Shown here: positions 9,219 to 19,246 of the stretch, one piece after another
How positions within the stretch are numbered: position 1 is the first letter of the stretch
How the letters are laid out: every line of letters begins with the position of its first letter
From: Photobacterium iliopiscarium
Lineage (GTDB): Bacteria; Pseudomonadota; Gammaproteobacteria; Enterobacterales; Vibrionaceae
Direction: 5' to 3'
Assembly: GCF_003026395.1 (NCBI RefSeq)
Contig: NZ_PYOO01000010.1
Span: 62,001-126,000, forward strand
Length of the DNA: 64,000 nucleotides
Made by a program: the position numbers and the translations under genes
Notes under the pieces: model-generated
Seen by the model: only the letters and a program-made list of their open reading frames with translations
Told to the model about the DNA's origin: nothing
The model's database searches: none

Positions 9219-10019
9219 ATGCTCAATGATGATGTACTAGTTTCGATTAAAAATCTGAGCTTCTCCCGTGGTGAACGACCTATTTTTGATAATATTAGTC
9301 TTGATATTCCACGCGGAAAAGTCACCGCAATTATGGGGCCATCAGGAATAGGTAAAACGACTTTATTACGTTTGATTGGTGGTCAGATTGCCCCTGAAAG
9401 TGGTGAGGTGTGGTTCGATCAATGGAATATACCTACATTACGTCGTAGTGAGCTTTATCAAGCACGTAAACGGATGAGTATGCTGTTTCAATCAGGGGCC
9501 TTATTTACCGATATGACCGTGTTCGATAATGTGGCTTTTCCATTACGTGAACACACTCAGCTACCCGAAGATCTACTGCGCACCTTAGTGTTATTGAAAT
9601 TAGAAGCAGTTGGTTTGCGAGGGGCGGCACAATTAATGCCAAATGAGTTATCGGGCGGTATGGCGCGTCGAGCTGCATTGGCGCGCGCAATTGCCCTTGA
9701 TCCTGATTTGATGATGTATGATGAACCTTTTGTTGGTCAAGACCCAATTACAATGGGGGTGTTGGTCAAGTTAATCCGCGATCTTAATCAAGCCTTAAAT
9801 ATCACATCGGTGATTGTATCGCATGATGTGCCGGAAGTGATGAGTATTGCCGATCATGTCTATATTCTCTCTGGTGCTAAGATCATTGGCAGTGGTACGC
9901 CAAATCAGTTACGCGCTGATACCAACCCTCAAGTTCGCCAATTTTTAGATGGTGATGCTGATGGTCCGGTACCGTTTCAATTTCCCGCGCAGCCATTAAG
10001 TGATGATTTATTTGGCTAA
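9219..10019 (+). CDS. mlaF: Phospholipid transport ABC ATPase MlaF
   Basis: ATPase of the MlaFEDB complex, which moves phospholipids between the inner membrane and the periplasmic carrier MlaC to keep outer membrane lipid asymmetry. The 266-residue protein has Walker A GPSGIGKT (40-47), signature LSGGM (144-148) and Walker B DLMMYDEP (163-170). The variant signature ending in Met-Ala-Arg-Arg is typical of MlaF. First gene of mlaFEDCB-ibaG-murA, all on the plus strand with short gaps, the same as E. coli. Confidence 0.97.
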   Translation: MLNDDVLVSIKNLSFSRGERPIFDNISLDIPRGKVTAIMGPSGIGKTTLLRLIGGQIAPESGEVWFDQWNIPTLRRSELYQARKRMSMLFQSGALFTDMTVFDNVAFPLREHTQLPEDLLRTLVLLKLEAVGLRGAAQLMPNELSGGMARRAALARAIALDPDLMMYDEPFVGQDPITMGVLVKLIRDLNQALNITSVIVSHDVPEVMSIADHVYILSGAKIIGSGTPNQLRADTNPQVRQFLDGDADGPVPFQFPAQPLSDDLFG

Positions 10020-10079
10020 TGTGTAGCACTCATGGCAGTAATGACATCAGTGAATGACAACAGAGAATATGAGCAAAAA

Positions 10080-10862
10080 ATGATAATTAATGCTATTTCC
10101 CAATTGGGGCGAGCGACCATTGAAAAGTGTCAGGCATGCGGTCGTGCAAGCTTGATGTTATATGGGGCGTTAGTGTGTAAGCCCCAACCGATAAAAATGT
10201 TGCCGTTAGTGATCAAACAACTGTATTCAGTTGGGGTGTTATCAATGGCGATTATATTAGTCTCAGGATTATTTATCGGCATGGTGTTAAGCCTGCAAGG
10301 CTATTTGGTCTTGGCAGGTTATGGCGCAGAAACCAGTCTTGGACAAATGGTCGCATTATCATTATTGCGAGAATTAGGTCCGGTTGTTACTGCACTGCTG
10401 TTTGCGGGGCGTGCTGGCTCAGCATTAACTGCTGAAATTGGATTAATGAAAACCACCGAACAATTATCGAGCATGGAAATGATGGCGGTTGATCCTCTAC
10501 GCCGCGTGATTGCTCCACGTTTTTGGGCAGGTGTTATCTCGATGCCATTATTAGCGTTGATGTTCTCACTTATTGGCTTATGGGGTGCACAACTGGTTGG
10601 TGTCGATTGGAAAGGCATTGACTACGGCAGTTTCTGGTCGGTGATGCAGTCATCGGTTGATTTCAGTACTGACATTGGTAATAGCATTATCAAGTCGGTC
10701 GTATTTGCTATCGTGATTACATGGATTGCCGTCTTTAATGGTTATGACGCGGTGCCAACCTCTGAAGGGATCAGCCGTGCGACAACCCGGACAGTGGTGA
10801 ATTCATCACTGGCGGTACTTGGACTTGATTTTGTGTTAACAGCATTAATGTTTGGTAGCTAA
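10080..10862 (+). CDS. mlaE: Phospholipid transport permease MlaE
   Basis: Inner membrane permease of the Mla complex. I place the start at 10080 ([10 protein letters not shown]), which gives 260 residues and matches E. coli MlaE end to end. The open frame extends back to 10032, which would add 16 residues that are not conserved; neither start has a strong ribosome site. Conserved stretches are [20 protein letters not shown] and [19 protein letters not shown], with five or six membrane helices. It follows mlaF by 12-60 bp depending on the start. Function rests on family knowledge. Confidence 0.94.
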   Translation: MIINAISQLGRATIEKCQACGRASLMLYGALVCKPQPIKMLPLVIKQLYSVGVLSMAIILVSGLFIGMVLSLQGYLVLAGYGAETSLGQMVALSLLRELGPVVTALLFAGRAGSALTAEIGLMKTTEQLSSMEMMAVDPLRRVIAPRFWAGVISMPLLALMFSLIGLWGAQLVGVDWKGIDYGSFWSVMQSSVDFSTDIGNSIIKSVVFAIVITWIAVFNGYDAVPTSEGISRATTRTVVNSSLAVLGLDFVLTALMFGS

Positions 10863-10915
10863 ACATTCACTTAGCCGCATGCATACGACGGCATAAACTA
10901 CATGGATAAAAGATA

Positions 10916-11392
10916 ATGCAACAAAATAAACGATTAGAATTGTGGGTTGGTGTGTTTATGCTAGCCGGCATTAGTGCTTTATTAGTATTAGCGTTTAAAG
11001 TCGCAAATGTACAAAGTTTTGGCAGTACTGAAACCTATACGTTAAAAGCCCACTTTGACAATATTGGCGGCCTAAAAGTACGATCACCTGTTAAGGTTGG
11101 TGGTGTTACTGTTGGTGAGGTAACCTCGATTACCTTAGATAAACAGACCTATGTGCCAATAGTAACGTTAGACGTTAATAAAAAGTTTGGTTATTTCCCT
11201 GAGACCAGTTCAGCTTCTATTTTGACTTCAGGTCTATTAGGTGAACAATACTTAGGCATTAGCCCAGGATTTGTTGATACGGATACTGAAATGCTACATA
11301 ACGGTGACCTAATTGAAGACACCAAATCTGCGTTAGTATTAGAAGATATGATTGGTCAAGTGCTGTATAGCCTTGGCGGTGATAAAAAATAA
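10916..11392 (+). CDS. mlaD: Phospholipid transport MCE protein MlaD
   Basis: MCE-domain protein anchored in the inner membrane. In E. coli it forms a hexameric ring with a hydrophobic pore for lipid passage to MlaC. One N-terminal membrane helix (about residues 9-27) is followed by a single MCE domain (about 38-115) with the motif GLKVRSPVKVGGVTVGEV. The C-terminus forms the helix that builds the pore (SALVLEDMIGQVLYSL). The 158-residue length is somewhat short compared with 183 in E. coli, with the loss at the extreme C-terminus. It sits between mlaE and mlaC. Confidence 0.95.
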   Translation: MQQNKRLELWVGVFMLAGISALLVLAFKVANVQSFGSTETYTLKAHFDNIGGLKVRSPVKVGGVTVGEVTSITLDKQTYVPIVTLDVNKKFGYFPETSSASILTSGLLGEQYLGISPGFVDTDTEMLHNGDLIEDTKSALVLEDMIGQVLYSLGGDKK

Positions 11393-11406
11393 CGAGGAGA
11401 ATCACC

Positions 11407-12042
11407 ATGAAATTTATACGAGGTTTAATGCTGTGCTTATTGGCTGTACCAATGTTAGCGCAAGCAGCAACGGTTGATCAGACCAATCCTTATCGCATGA
11501 TGGACACTGTATCTGCACATTTATTTGGTACTTTAAAAGCGGAACAAACAAAAATTCAAGCGAATCCAGAACAATTACGGGTGATCGTGAAGCAAGAATT
11601 ATTGCCGTACATTAATACCCGTTATGCCGCTTATAAAGTTTTAGGGGCTAATTTACGTAATACAACGACTGAACAACGTGATGCATTCACTGCGGCTTTT
11701 ACTGATTATTTAGTGGCGTCATATGCGCAAGTATTAACGCAATATACCGATCAAAAAATTGAATTAGAATCACCTAAACCCGTTCCTGCTGATCGCAGTA
11801 TTATTTCGGTTCGGGTTGATATTATTGATCCGCAACGCCCACCTATTCGTCTGGATTTTAAATTGCGTTTGAATAAAAAAACCAAAGAATGGCAGGGATT
11901 TGACATGGTAGCTGAAGGTGTCAGTATGCTTTCTACTAAGCAGAGTGAATGGAGTGGTCAGTTACGTACCAAAGGTATTGATGCTGTGACACAAAGTTTA
12001 CGTGATTTGGCGGCGAAACCGATTCAAATTGAGAACAAATAA
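11407..12042 (+). CDS. mlaC: Periplasmic phospholipid-binding protein MlaC
   Basis: Soluble carrier that shuttles phospholipid between the outer membrane MlaA-porin complex and MlaFEDB. A signal peptide is clear (residues 1-20, ending AQA). The mature 190 residues carry the family pattern VDQTNPYRMMDTVSAHLF, then LPYINTRYAAYKVLG. The total of 211 equals E. coli MlaC in length. An AGGAGA ribosome site precedes the ATG. MlaA is encoded elsewhere and is not in the window. Confidence 0.95.
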   Translation: MKFIRGLMLCLLAVPMLAQAATVDQTNPYRMMDTVSAHLFGTLKAEQTKIQANPEQLRVIVKQELLPYINTRYAAYKVLGANLRNTTTEQRDAFTAAFTDYLVASYAQVLTQYTDQKIELESPKPVPADRSIISVRVDIIDPQRPPIRLDFKLRLNKKTKEWQGFDMVAEGVSMLSTKQSEWSGQLRTKGIDAVTQSLRDLAAKPIQIENK

Positions 12043-12044
12043 CC

Positions 12045-12356
12045 ATGACTGCTGATAAGATTTGTTGGCAGGTGGTTGCTGAAGGGCAATACCGCTTGTC
12101 AGGGTCGTTAGATCGTGACACAGTGCCAGCTTTTTGGCACCAAAGAAGCGAATGGATGCCGCATAATAAGCAAATCGTGCTCGATCTTGTTGATTTGTAT
12201 CGAGTAGACTCTGCGGGTATGGTGATGTTACTGCATTTGTGCCAACACCTTAAGCAAGCAGGGAATAGCATTATGTTGCACAATGTACCTCAACAGCTTA
12301 AAACGCTGTTTCGCTTAAGCCATATCGAACCAATGTTAACAGCTTGCATGGAGTAA
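12045..12356 (+). CDS. mlaB: STAS-domain protein MlaB
   Basis: Small cytoplasmic STAS-domain protein that stabilises and activates the MlaF ATPase. The 103 residues include the core YRVDSAGMVMLLHL around 52-65, where the conserved serine is residue 56. It starts 3 bp after the mlaC stop, so translation is coupled. The sequence of this small family varies a lot, and position in the operon is as important to the call as the STAS motif. Confidence 0.92.
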   Translation: MTADKICWQVVAEGQYRLSGSLDRDTVPAFWHQRSEWMPHNKQIVLDLVDLYRVDSAGMVMLLHLCQHLKQAGNSIMLHNVPQQLKTLFRLSHIEPMLTACME

Positions 12357-12375
12357 GCTGTAGAGAGGATAGCTT

Positions 12376-12630
12376 GTGGAAATCTCTGAGATTAAACAAA
12401 TTCTAGAAAGCGCTTTAGACGTTGATGAAATCATCGTTAAAGGTGAAGGTAGCCACTATCAAGTGATCGCAGTGGGTACATTATTTGACGGCATGAGCCG
12501 TGTTAAAAAACAACAAACAATTTATGGTCCATTAATGGATCGTATTGCAGCAAACGACATTCACGCGTTAAGTATTAAAACATATACGCCTGAAGAGTGG
12601 GCGCGTGATAAAAAATTAATGTCGTTATAG
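12376..12630 (+). CDS. ibaG: BolA-like protein IbaG
   Basis: BolA-family protein of 84 residues. Family members bind monothiol glutaredoxins through a shared iron-sulfur cluster, and IbaG has been tied to acid stress and iron-sulfur handling. The conserved [14 protein letters not shown] stretch (about 21-34) contains the ligand-type histidine. The start codon is GTG at 12376, supported by an AGAGGATAG ribosome site upstream. It is placed between mlaB and murA, as in E. coli (formerly yrbA). Confidence 0.94.
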   Translation: MEISEIKQILESALDVDEIIVKGEGSHYQVIAVGTLFDGMSRVKKQQTIYGPLMDRIAANDIHALSIKTYTPEEWARDKKLMSL

Positions 12631-12638
12631 AGAGCTAA

Positions 12639-13901
<1,263 letters not shown>

Positions 13902-13934
13902 ACTATAATGGTTTGATGTCGAACTACAAATAAT

Positions 13935-13963
13935 AAACCTCGCCCATTGTGCGAGGTTTTTTT
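13935..13963 (+). terminator. intrinsic terminator after murA
   Basis: A 9-bp GC-rich stem (AAACCTCGC with GCGAGGTTT) with a 7-nt loop is followed by seven T. It closes the mla-murA row. A shorter T-rich run on the opposite strand could also serve the convergent degS. Confidence 0.9.
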
Positions 13964-14030
13964 ATGGCGTTTTTTTCTATTATTGGTTGTTGGTTATTCT
14001 TATCATCATTGTTAGTTTCGTAATAACAGG

Positions 14031-15107
14031 CTATTTGGGTGGGTTCGTCATTGGTGGTCGATTAGCCACTGTTACTGGAATCATCATCGGTTTGCCATTA
14101 CGTAAAATCTTCACCTCAATGTGAGTACCTGGGCGAATATCCGTGACGATATCACGCACGCTCTGCACATTGGTGACTTCTTTACCTGCTATTTCAATCA
14201 CAATATCATTTTTCTCAAATCCTGCTTTTGATGCTGGGCCCGTTGGATCCATGCCTTCAACAATGATGCCATTCACTTTAGCAACGTCATAAAGCCGTGC
14301 CATTAATGGGTTGATTTCACGTCCCTGAATGCCAATCCAACCTCGAATAACACGTCCATCTGCAATTAATTTCTGCATAATTTTAATTGTTAGCTGATAG
14401 GGGATCGCAAACGAAATACCATAGGTTTCAATATCCGTTGCTTGCTGAAAAGAAGCGGTATTAATACCGACTAATTCACCATCAGTATTGACTAAAGCAC
14501 CACCTGAATTGCCTTTATTAATCGCCGCATCAGTTTGGAGAAAATCTTGTGGGCCATAAAAACTCATTCCTGATCGTCCCGTTGCCGAGATGATACCAAA
14601 GGTTGTTGTTTGGCCGAGGTTATAGGGATTACCAATCGCAAGTACGACATCACCCACAGCGGCTTTATAATGGGAATTAACCGGAATAACGGGCAGATTA
14701 TCGGCATTGATTTTTAATACTGCCAGATCGGTCAGTTGGTCTAAACCAATTAATTGTGCATTCAGCACTCGACCGTCTTGAAGCGCGACAATGATTTGAT
14801 CAGCATGGGCTACAACATGGTAGTTAGTAACAATATAGCCTTTGTCACTCATGATGACGCCAGATCCTAGCCCTTGAGTACGTAATTCTCGTTCTTCACT
14901 ATTACTATTGTCATAACGGCGATTATAAATATTAACCACCGCAGGCGAAGCTCGGCGAACCGCATAATTAAAAGAAAGTGGGGTAGCGTTGCTGTCTGGT
15001 AATGATAAGGACACTGGCGTCGTCGGACGTAAATCAGGAACGGCAATCAGTAGAATAATCGCCGCGATAAGGCCGAGAAAAATAGAACGACCAAAAAATG
15101 CCAGCAT
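14031..15107 (-). CDS. degS: Site-1 protease DegS (sigma-E stress sensor)
   Basis: Membrane-anchored periplasmic serine protease that cuts RseA when its PDZ domain senses unfolded porin tails, starting the sigma-E response. The N-terminal anchor spans about residues 6-24. The catalytic triad is His97 (TNYHVV), Asp127 (LTDLAVL) and Ser201 (KGNSGGAL). One PDZ domain follows (about 255-350), in contrast to the two of degQ. The 358 residues match the family. It lies 137 bp after degQ on the same strand, and a terminator-like hairpin lies just before its start. Confidence 0.96.
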   Translation of the reverse strand: MLAFFGRSIFLGLIAAIILLIAVPDLRPTTPVSLSLPDSNATPLSFNYAVRRASPAVVNIYNRRYDNSNSEERELRTQGLGSGVIMSDKGYIVTNYHVVAHADQIIVALQDGRVLNAQLIGLDQLTDLAVLKINADNLPVIPVNSHYKAAVGDVVLAIGNPYNLGQTTTFGIISATGRSGMSFYGPQDFLQTDAAINKGNSGGALVNTDGELVGINTASFQQATDIETYGISFAIPYQLTIKIMQKLIADGRVIRGWIGIQGREINPLMARLYDVAKVNGIIVEGMDPTGPASKAGFEKNDIVIEIAGKEVTNVQSVRDIVTDIRPGTHIEVKILRNGKPMMIPVTVANRPPMTNPPK

Positions 15108-15131
15108 TAACAGTCCTTATAAAGTGAGTAA

Positions 15132-15157
15132 TAAAAAGGTGCTAACAGAATAGCACC
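15132..15157 (-). terminator. terminator-like hairpin between degQ and degS
   Basis: On the minus strand a perfect 7-bp stem (GGTGCTA / TAGCACC, arms 15151-15157 and 15138-15144) with a 6-nt loop is followed by five T. It could end degQ transcripts. However, it sits only 25 bp before the degS start codon, so any degS promoter upstream must read through it, which makes an attenuator equally possible. Confidence 0.6.
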
Positions 15158-15244
15158 CCTCTTAAGTGAGACCAACTACTGGCATTGATGCTGTTGTTAA
15201 ATTAATCCCACAATTAGGCCTTAATATACGTCTATTCGTTAAAA

Positions 15245-16615
15245 CTAACGAATAATAAGATACAGCACATTATTATCACGTTGAATTTCTAACGCGATGA
15301 CTTTGGGTGGGTGTTCTAATGCTTTACGTAATTGGCCTAGATTATTAATCGTCAGTTGGTTGAGCCCAATAATAATGTCACCTTTAATTAACCCTGAACG
15401 GGCCGCGAGTGATCCTTTAGCCAGTTGTGTAACCTCAACCCCGAGTGCTTTTCCATTAGCGGTAGCATTGCTAAATTGCGCGCCGTTTAAGCTAGAGTGA
15501 AGATCGTCTGCATCAACGATATTATCAGCACTCGCACTAAGAGTGACTGTAAAGTGTTGTAACTTACCATTACGCATTGCTTGTAAGGTTAAGGTTTTTC
15601 CTGCTCCTAACGTTGCGACTTTAGCGCGTAATTCACTGAATGAGCGAATAGGATCACCATTAACCGCGGTAATAATATCGCCTGCTTTTAAGCCTGCTTT
15701 TTGGGCTGCGGAATTTGGCATTACTTGGTTTATAAATGCGCCATGGTTGGTGTCATAACCAAAGGTTTGCGCTAATTCTGCGGTTAGTTCACGTCCTTGG
15801 ACACCTAATGTTCCACGGTGAACTTGACCAAATTTGATAATTTGTGCGGTAAGGTTTTTAACCATATTCGATGGAATAGCAAAACCAATCCCGACGTTAC
15901 CTTTATCCGGGGCAAGAATAGCGGTGTTGATGCCGATCAATTCACCATTAAGATTGATCAGTGCGCCTCCAGAGTTACCACTGTTAATCGCCGCATCGGT
16001 TTGGATGAAATTTTCTATATTCTCAAGGTTTAAGCCACTACGTCCTAGGGCTGAGACAATGCCAGAGGTAACGGTTTGCCCAAGACCAAAAGGATTACCA
16101 ATAGCGATTGCGAAATCACCCACACGTAACTTGTCAGAGTTGGCTAATTTAATTGCAGTTAATTTTTTTGGAGTATCGATTTTTAATAATGCGATATCGG
16201 AGGATTTATCACTCCCAACCAGCTTCGCGGTGACTTCATTACCATCATAAAGTTGAACCATGATTTTATCAGCGTTATTGATGACATGTTGGTTGGTGAC
16301 AATATAACCTTTGTCGGCATCAATAATGACGCCAGAGCCAAGACCTCGAAAAGGGCGCTCTTGAACTTGTTCGGTAGGGAAGTCAGGTCCAAAGAAAAAA
16401 CGATAAGCGTCAGGAAGTTGTTGCTTTGAAACCTGCTTGCCTTCAATAGCGATACTGACAACGGCTGGCGTTACTTGTTCAAGCATCGGAGCAAGGCTCG
16501 GTATTAATTGATTATTTACCGCGATAGGTAATGCAGCATTAGCGATTATTGGTGTCATTAAGCTACTAACGGCTAAGGCTAACACACTAATAACGAAACG
16601 GTTTTTTTTACGCAT
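15245..16615 (-). CDS. degQ: Periplasmic serine endoprotease DegQ (DegP/HtrA family)
   Basis: Periplasmic protease and chaperone for misfolded envelope proteins. A signal peptide (1-27, ending ANA) is followed by the protease domain with His110 (TNQHV), Asp140 (SSDIALL) and Ser215 (SGNSGGAL), then two PDZ domains (about 260-350 and 375-456). The 456 residues and the short LA loop after residue 72 fit DegQ better than DegP, which has a long Q-rich loop. Vibrios often carry this single gene beside degS. A 13-bp perfect inverted repeat overlaps its ribosome binding site and may regulate it. Confidence 0.95.
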   Translation of the reverse strand: MRKKNRFVISVLALAVSSLMTPIIANAALPIAVNNQLIPSLAPMLEQVTPAVVSIAIEGKQVSKQQLPDAYRFFFGPDFPTEQVQERPFRGLGSGVIIDADKGYIVTNQHVINNADKIMVQLYDGNEVTAKLVGSDKSSDIALLKIDTPKKLTAIKLANSDKLRVGDFAIAIGNPFGLGQTVTSGIVSALGRSGLNLENIENFIQTDAAINSGNSGGALINLNGELIGINTAILAPDKGNVGIGFAIPSNMVKNLTAQIIKFGQVHRGTLGVQGRELTAELAQTFGYDTNHGAFINQVMPNSAAQKAGLKAGDIITAVNGDPIRSFSELRAKVATLGAGKTLTLQAMRNGKLQHFTVTLSASADNIVDADDLHSSLNGAQFSNATANGKALGVEVTQLAKGSLAARSGLIKGDIIIGLNQLTINNLGQLRKALEHPPKVIALEIQRDNNVLYLIIR

Positions 16616-16625
16616 GATTTAACTC

Positions 16626-16660
16626 CCAGTTAACAAGTTAAAGTATGACTTGTTAACTGG
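16626..16660 (-). promoter_or_regulatory. 13-bp perfect inverted repeat over the degQ ribosome site
   Basis: Arms 16626-16638 and 16648-16660 are exact inverted copies (CCAGTTAACAAGT and its complement) with a 9-nt spacer. In degQ mRNA the hairpin would end 10 nt before the ATG, and the GGGAG ribosome site straddles its foot. It may be a translation-control hairpin or a DNA operator for a dimeric regulator. No T tract follows, so it is not a terminator. Confidence 0.6.
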
Positions 16661-16715
16661 AATTAAGTTCCATAATTATGATATTACAGCCAATTATTGG
16701 TAACTGGCGTTAATG

Positions 16716-17183
16716 TTAACCAACTTTTGCTGGTTGATCTGACGCTGGTAGTTCGTCATTGCTAATGGATGTTGGTTTGTCACTAAAGAGTCCGGTTGCA
16801 CCATTGGCGTAATCACGCGGTTGATGATCCATGACTTCATCTTCGATCGGCGTACCGTTTTCTACCGGTTTCAACGTGGTGATTCGTTGTGCAAATGGAT
16901 TATCTTGGGTGGGTAAATTAGGCATTAGTTCTGTTGATGCCTTTGCCATGTGCTCATAAAGCTTAGCGTAATCTTTTGAGACGTTATCTAATAATTCAGC
17001 ACTGCGCGCAAAATGATCGACAAGTTCTTGTCGATATTGTTCTAGTTCATATTTTGATTTATCAAGATCTTTTTTTAGTGATATTTGCTGATTTTGATTT
17101 TTATTTGTTAATCGATTTATGATGAAGCCCACAAAAATTCCGGCAATAAAAATAGCAATTGCAATAATCCAACTCATAGCCAT
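16716..17183 (-). CDS. zapG: Z-ring associated protein ZapG (YhcB/DUF1043)
   Basis: Inner membrane protein of the YhcB family, linked in E. coli to coordination of division and envelope growth. One N-terminal membrane helix (about residues 4-22) is followed by a coiled coil (about 30-85) with the family motif YRQELVDHFARSAELLDNVSKDY. The C-terminal 60 residues are polar and look disordered. An AAGGAG ribosome site 5 nt before the ATG at 17183 favours that start over the one two codons later. The length of 155 slightly exceeds the 132 of E. coli. It is divergent from zapE. Confidence 0.9.
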   Translation of the reverse strand: MAMSWIIAIAIFIAGIFVGFIINRLTNKNQNQQISLKKDLDKSKYELEQYRQELVDHFARSAELLDNVSKDYAKLYEHMAKASTELMPNLPTQDNPFAQRITTLKPVENGTPIEDEVMDHQPRDYANGATGLFSDKPTSISNDELPASDQPAKVG

Positions 17184-17361
17184 GATAACTCCTTGTGATT
17201 TTGGTGTTAATACGTGTTTTTTAGTTAGGTCGCTGTTTATTCGTATGTAATAACCTTGTTACTATACATTGAGCAGGTTGTTCATGATACTGATTCAAAC
17301 ATATATTATGACTATTTATGATCTAATTTTATGGTAATAAGATTAAAAGGGATCACCTTAA

Positions 17362-18501
17362 ATGAAGACGCTGACACCGCTCGATAAATATTATGTAGAT
17401 CTACAACGTCCTGATTTTTTTGCCGACTCAGCGCAAGCTCAAGCTGTCGCTCATTTAGATGATTTATATCATAGATTGATAATACCAGTTGCACCATTAC
17501 CCACCTTGACAGGATGGCAACGATTATGGTCCATAATAACAAAATCATTTGTTAGCGCTGATGTTCAAGCAGATATCGTGCCAGTAACTGGATTATATTT
17601 TTGGGGCGGTGTCGGGCGAGGGAAAACCTATTTGGTTGATACTTTTTATCATAGTTTACCTATCGAAAGAAAGATGCGGATTCATTTCCATCGTTTTATG
17701 TATCAGGTTCATCAACAGTTGCAACAGCTTGATGGCACTGAGAATCCATTAGAGCACGTAGCCGATAATTTTAAACAACAGACAGATATTATTTGTTTTG
17801 ATGAGTTTTTTGTTAGTGATATTACTGATGCGATGATTTTAGCCACTTTGCTTGATGCTCTATTTAAACGCGGCATAACATTGGTGGCGACATCGAATAT
17901 TGTACCTAATGATTTATATCGAAATGGTTTGCAACGTGCACGCTTCTTACCTGCAATTGCACTTATTGAACAATATTGCCAAGTGGTTAATGTGGATGCT
18001 GGTGTTGATTATCGCTTACGGTCGTTAGTTCAAGCCGAGATTTACTATTCACCATTAGGGCAGCAAGCCACTCAAAATTTAGCCCATTATTTTGAGCAAT
18101 TAAGTGTTGAGCCACGTTATAAGACGAAAGATATTATTATTAATCAGCGGCCAATCATCGCTCAACGTGAAGCGAATGGTATTGTTCAATTTAGTTTTCA
18201 GCAATTATGCCAAACGGCACGCAGTCAAAATGATTATATTGAAATTGCTCAGCTCTATCATACGGTATTAGTGGCTGATGTGATGGTGATGGAAGAACAC
18301 CATCAAGACGCTGCGCGACGTTTTATTGCTCTGGTTGATGAGTTTTATGAGCGCCATGTCACATTAATTATCTCTGCCGAGGTGCCATTGGCTGAACTTT
18401 ATACTACAGGGCGGTTATTATTTGAATTTGAGCGTTGTTGTTCGCGCTTAATTGAAATGCAAAGTGAACAATATTTAGCAAAACCACATTTGATTGACTA
18501 G
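17362..18501 (+). CDS. zapE: Cell division ATPase ZapE (AFG1 family)
   Basis: P-loop ATPase that in E. coli associates with FtsZ under stress and low oxygen. The 379-residue length matches the family. Walker A GGVGRGKT (82-89) and Walker B IICFDE (143-148) are intact, and the FHRFMYQVH motif sits between them near 109-117. It stands between zapG and the rplM leader, as in E. coli. An AAAAGGGATC ribosome site precedes the ATG. The mitochondrial homologue helps remove unassembled subunits, so a protease-adapter role is also possible. Confidence 0.94.
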   Translation: MKTLTPLDKYYVDLQRPDFFADSAQAQAVAHLDDLYHRLIIPVAPLPTLTGWQRLWSIITKSFVSADVQADIVPVTGLYFWGGVGRGKTYLVDTFYHSLPIERKMRIHFHRFMYQVHQQLQQLDGTENPLEHVADNFKQQTDIICFDEFFVSDITDAMILATLLDALFKRGITLVATSNIVPNDLYRNGLQRARFLPAIALIEQYCQVVNVDAGVDYRLRSLVQAEIYYSPLGQQATQNLAHYFEQLSVEPRYKTKDIIINQRPIIAQREANGIVQFSFQQLCQTARSQNDYIEIAQLYHTVLVADVMVMEEHHQDAARRFIALVDEFYERHVTLIISAEVPLAELYTTGRLLFEFERCCSRLIEMQSEQYLAKPHLID

Positions 18502-18657
18502 CAAGTGAGAAATAAGTTGGCTCATGTTATTGGCGTTTTGGTTCAATTAGCACACATTAAGTTGTGATTTATTGGCCTAATTAGCAATTAATGGCCGTTG
18601 ATATGAAAAAAAACCATTTATTTTGGGAAAAAAGGTGATTTTTTCCGCACCCTTCTC
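18502..18657. other. spacer between zapE and the rplM promoter
   Basis: No gene seen. An imperfect inverted repeat around 18574-18596 (GGCCTAATT and AATTAATGGCC) has no T tract after it, so I do not call a terminator. No clear end signal for zapE is visible. Confidence 0.3.
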
Positions 18658-18802
18658 TATAATCTTGCGACCCACCGTACCTGTATGGCGAAAGCCAGGA
18701 GTACCACCCACTCGAAGGGGTGATGACTGGGCTCTTAACAGAGGAATCATCATTCGATGGTTCTAGTAAGTGAAACTATTTAAATAATGGGTATTAATTA
18801 GC
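18658..18802 (+). promoter_or_regulatory. rplM-rpsI promoter and structured mRNA leader
   Basis: A consensus TATAAT lies at 18658-18663 with only a weak -35 about 17 bp before it, as is common for ribosomal protein promoters. The leader of roughly 130 nt then forms several hairpins: TGGC-GAAA-GCCA with a GNRA tetraloop, CACCC/GGGGTG, and an outer GATGA/TCATC pair around 18720-18750. In E. coli, L13 represses its own operon through the leader. This leader is a good candidate for the same control. Confidence 0.7.
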
Positions 18803-19231
18803 ATGAAAACTTTCGTTGCTAAACCAGAAACTGTAAAACGTGACTGGTATGTTGTTGACGCTGAAGGTAAAACTCTAGGTCGTCTTTCAACTGAAATCGC
18901 TTCTCGTCTACGTGGCAAGCATAAGCCGGAGTACACTCCACACGTTGACACTGGTGACTACATTGTAGTTATCAATGCTGAGAAAGTAGCAGTAACTGGT
19001 AAGAAGCGTACAGATAAAATGTACCATCACCACACTGGCTTCATCGGCGGCCTTAAGTCAATCAGCTTTGATAAGCTAATTGCTAAGAAACCAGAAATGG
19101 TTATTGAAACTGCTGTTAAAGGCATGCTTCCAAAAGGTCCTCTAGGCCGTGCTATGTTCCGTAAGCTTAAAGTTTACGCGGGTACTGAGCACAACCATGC
19201 TGCACAACAGCCTAAAGTACTAGACATCTAA
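18803..19231 (+). CDS. rplM: 50S ribosomal protein L13
   Basis: Early-assembly protein of the large ribosomal subunit that binds 23S rRNA. The 142 residues match E. coli L13 in full, from [16 protein letters not shown] to the C-terminal QPKVLDI. Codon choice here is strongly biased towards the preferred set, as expected for a highly expressed gene. It is followed after 15 bp by rpsI. The structured leader upstream suggests feedback by L13 itself. Confidence 0.98.
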   Translation: MKTFVAKPETVKRDWYVVDAEGKTLGRLSTEIASRLRGKHKPEYTPHVDTGDYIVVINAEKVAVTGKKRTDKMYHHHTGFIGGLKSISFDKLIAKKPEMVIETAVKGMLPKGPLGRAMFRKLKVYAGTEHNHAAQQPKVLDI

Positions 19232-19246
19232 TTGGGAATTATGACA

